Under the pieces are notes generated by a model. The model had not been told where the DNA came from. It saw only the letters and a list, made by a program, of their open reading frames with translations, and made no database searches. A stretch of 7,879 bases of DNA. Origin: an uncultured Collinsella sp. (lineage in GTDB: Bacteria; Actinomycetota; Coriobacteriia; Coriobacteriales; Coriobacteriaceae). A program made the translations under genes and the position numbers. Below are positions 6,288 to 7,879 of this stretch, in pieces. Location of the stretch: positions 1 through 7,879 of the forward strand of contig URYW01000082.1 in NCBI GenBank assembly GCA_900552145.1. Reading direction: 5' to 3'. How positions within the stretch are numbered: the stretch's first letter is position 1; each line of letters opens with the position of its first letter.

Positions 6288-6689
6288 TTATCGCTTCTGC
6301 GGACCGTCAAACTCCGCAAGATAGATGTTCTGGGCACTTCCGCACACGATGTGGCCATCTTGGACGGGAAAGAAGCAACTGTTCCCACAAATCATGCTCT
6401 TGATATGCCCACAGGAGTTGTTGCCGGTGGCTCCATAGCTCGGCAGGAAGTGTGCATGTGCATAGGGGGCATCGAGTGGGGCGATGCGATCAAGCGTTTC
6501 CATAAGATCCGTCTCCACGCAGGGCAGCCCCTCGTTTACCACGATTCCACAGGTCGTATGCGACAAAATAATCGCTGCCAAGCCATTGGTCACCGCGCTG
6601 CGTTCGATGGCAGCGTGCACGTCTTCGGTAATATCGATGAACTGGTCCGGAGCAGTCGATAGATAGCTCAATGTTTCGAGCGTCACCAT
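6288..6689 (-). CDS. yjbQ: YjbQ-family protein (UPF0047, secondary thiamine-phosphate synthase type)
   Basis: YjbQ proteins are small, widely conserved enzymes. E. coli YjbQ has weak thiamine-phosphate synthase activity, but the real role of the family is unresolved. The 133-residue product has the expected length and motif order: SHTTCGIVVNE (43-53, H44, N52, E53), Y76 and H78, then GNNSCGHIKSMICGNS (89-104, with H95 and K97), the PVQDGHIVCGSAQNIYL strand pair (108-124) and the closing EFDGP (126-130). Relative to the common family form, the residues before Q120 are CGSAQ rather than LGTWQ, and the ending is DGPQKR rather than DGPRxR. It starts 2 nt after the amidohydrolase stop, with AAGGGG inside that gene's end, so the two are translated as a pair. 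Its place inside a sugar-kinase operon suggests a catabolic rather than a thiamine role here. Confidence 0.9.
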   Translation of the reverse strand: MVTLETLSYLSTAPDQFIDITEDVHAAIERSAVTNGLAAIILSHTTCGIVVNEGLPCVETDLMETLDRIAPLDAPYAHAHFLPSYGATGNNSCGHIKSMICGNSCFFPVQDGHIVCGSAQNIYLAEFDGPQKR

Positions 6690-6691
6690 GT

Positions 6692-7552
6692 TTACTCATC
6701 CCCTTCAAGAAAACGCAGGGCATTACCCCAGTAGAGCCTTTCTCGCGCATCATCGCGCATGGACACGGTATCGAGCGCCCGCTTGAGTTTGAACGCACGG
6801 AAACGCGGCGTATTGCTGGCGAACATCACTTGATGCGATAGCGCGCGCTCATACCACAGCGGCCCCATATCGACCGTGAAAAGACGCTGCATCATCTCCT
6901 CGGGCGAATCGATGTAAGTGATAGAGGTGTCCGTGTAGCAGTTGGGATACTTGAGCAGCATCGCCACGGTCTCGCGCACCCAGGGCCAGCCAAAGTGGGT
7001 CAAACTAAAACGCACATTTGGATGCGTTGCGATTGTGTGCTCAAATGCAAGCGGGTTACTGCGCGAGAGCTCTGCGCCCGGCTCCCAAGACATACCGGCA
7101 TGGAAAACCACCGGCTTGTTATAGCGCTCGCACAGCTCGTAAAGCGGCTCAGCCACAGCATCATCGGGGTCAAAACCCTGCTTTGCCGGATGCAGACAAA
7201 GCCCCTTTGCCCCCAGCTCGGTAAAGGCGCGCTCCAATTCGCCTGCGGCACTGCTCACCCGCGGATCTACGCTCGCAAATCCCCACAGACGATCGGGATG
7301 CGCGGCAACCAGCATGGCAATCTGGTCATTGGTGCCAAAATGCCCTCCGCATGCCGTGGTTACATCGAGCGGCATGAGCAAGCTCTTCTGCACATCGCAG
7401 ACGTCCATCTCAACTTGAAGCTCGTCCCAATCCATGGGACCCATATGCCCCATACCAAATTCTCGTGACCAAAAACCGAATCCATCAGGCTCATCACCCG
7501 GCGTACAGATCTCGCCGTAGAGCATGGGCTGAACCAACATGTCGATAACCAT
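6692..7552 (-). CDS. Amidohydrolase-2-family TIM-barrel protein with altered metal-binding residues
   Basis: The fold is that of PF04909 enzymes (ACMSD, resorcylate decarboxylase and lactone or amide hydrolases), which act on carboxylate-bearing or ring compounds. The 286-residue product is of normal length. Recognisable landmarks are GFASVDPR (91-98), KGLCLHPAKQGFDPDD (116-131), PVVFHAGMSW (147-156, H151), FSLTHFGWPWV (182-192, H186), and the ending RLYWGNALRFL (272-282), close to the usual NA-R-hydrophobic close. The usual first-strand IDxHxH is here IDMLVQ, so both histidines are replaced by L6 and Q8. The usual strand-8 GSDxPR is ASNTPR, with N247 for the catalytic Asp. H121, H151 and H186 remain. 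The start at 7552 is set by AAAGGAG 6 nt upstream; an in-frame ATG at 7573 precedes that site. It lies 27 nt after the PfkB-family gene and 2 nt before yjbQ. A metal-independent or re-purposed activity is likely; its substrate is unknown. Confidence 0.85.
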   Translation of the reverse strand: MVIDMLVQPMLYGEICTPGDEPDGFGFWSREFGMGHMGPMDWDELQVEMDVCDVQKSLLMPLDVTTACGGHFGTNDQIAMLVAAHPDRLWGFASVDPRVSSAAGELERAFTELGAKGLCLHPAKQGFDPDDAVAEPLYELCERYNKPVVFHAGMSWEPGAELSRSNPLAFEHTIATHPNVRFSLTHFGWPWVRETVAMLLKYPNCYTDTSITYIDSPEEMMQRLFTVDMGPLWYERALSHQVMFASNTPRFRAFKLKRALDTVSMRDDARERLYWGNALRFLEGDE

Positions 7553-7558
7553 TTCGTA

Positions 7559-7565
7559 CTCCTTT
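7559..7565 (-). promoter_or_regulatory. Ribosome binding site that fixes the amidohydrolase start
   Basis: AAAGGAG on the minus strand is followed by six bases and the ATG at 7552. This excludes the in-frame ATG at 7573, which would add seven residues before the first barrel strand (VIDM) and has no comparable site of its own. Confidence 0.75.
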
Positions 7566-7579
7566 CCAGGCATTTGACC

Positions 7580-7879
7580 CTAGTACGGCTCAAACGAACC
7601 AATCACTCGGGACGACAGCTCAGCGCCCGCCTTCATACACGCCGGAATATCAAGGCCATCGATCACGCCCTTGGTAAACCCGGCAATATACGAGTCGCCG
7701 GCACCCACGGTATTAACGACCTTCTCCGCCGGTACAATCCCGCACTCATAGAAGCGCTCACCGTCATAGGCAATGCTTCCCTTCTCGCCAAGCGTGGCAA
7801 CCGCTACGCGCGGTCCCAATTCCTGCACGTGGCGTACCCAGTCTCGTATCTCCTGAGTGTCCTCTTCAAACGACATAAA
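7580..7879 (-). CDS. PfkB-family carbohydrate kinase, C-terminal part, FrlD-like (5' end outside window)
   Basis: PfkB (ribokinase-type) kinases phosphorylate sugars, nucleosides and Amadori products. The window shows only the last 99 codons. The frame stays open to the right edge, so the ATG at 7876 is an internal Met of a protein that is normally about 260-320 residues. The ATP and catalytic motif is VNTVGAGDSYIAGF, where the final Asp of GAGD is the catalytic base. VATLGEKGSIAYDGERFY precedes it. These two stretches, and the short tail after them, recall fructoselysine 6-kinase FrlD from memory, though Asn replaces the usual first Asp of DTxGAGD. A ribokinase, fructokinase or adenosine-kinase-like enzyme cannot be excluded. 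It is the first visible gene of the operon, and earlier genes, probably including transporter and regulator, would lie to the right. Confidence 0.88.
   Translation of the reverse strand, partial: FMSFEEDTQEIRDWVRHVQELGPRVAVATLGEKGSIAYDGERFYECGIVPAEKVVNTVGAGDSYIAGFTKGVIDGLDIPACMKAGAELSSRVIGSFEPY

Noticed and set aside
7580..7876. Complete 98-residue protein starting at the ATG at 7876
   Set aside because: It is the C-terminal third of a PfkB kinase; the frame stays open to the window edge, so this Met is internal.

Overview
The window is 7.9 kb of gene-dense, moderately GC-rich bacterial chromosome with short intergenic gaps and strong GGAGG-type ribosome binding sites. The gene content (EttA, an SdpR/SdpI pair, TcdA, TatD and a sugar-kinase operon) and the codon usage suggest a high-GC Gram-positive gut-type bacterium. 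A Coriobacteriia/Collinsella-like host is my best guess, but it is inferred from general resemblance and not demonstrated. I see no tRNA, rRNA, CRISPR array, insertion sequence or phage gene.

Left part, minus strand (1-2115). The window opens inside ettA, an ABC-F ribosome-associated ATPase whose C-terminal half lies off the left edge. Upstream of it is a rho-independent terminator (976-1002) that ends a two-gene sdpR-sdpI operon. sdpR encodes a small ArsR-type repressor. sdpI encodes a six-helix membrane protein of the SDP-toxin immunity family and starts inside the sdpR stop region. sdpI carries an in-frame TAG at codon 20, inside its first membrane helix, so it is probably a recently broken gene. 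A promoter with an inverted repeat lying between the -35 and -10 boxes precedes sdpR and looks like its autoregulatory operator.

Middle, plus strand (2173-3814). tcdA (ThiF/E1-like enzyme for cyclic t6A37 in tRNA) is followed 14 nt later by a TatD-family metal-dependent hydrolase. A hairpin at 3826-3871 separates this pair from the convergent operon on the right.

Right part, minus strand (3894 to beyond 7879). This is a tight catabolic-looking operon of at least five genes. In transcription order they are a PfkB-family (FrlD-like) sugar kinase (5' end outside the window), a TIM-barrel amidohydrolase-2 protein, a YjbQ-family protein, a BtpA/SgcQ-family TIM-barrel protein and an FGGY carbohydrate kinase. 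Two sugar kinases of unrelated folds, plus three enzymes of uncertain chemistry, look like a carbohydrate or glycoconjugate degradation route whose substrate I cannot name. The amidohydrolase is odd because the usual metal-binding HxH and terminal Asp are replaced. This operon is the best candidate here for an undescribed pathway.
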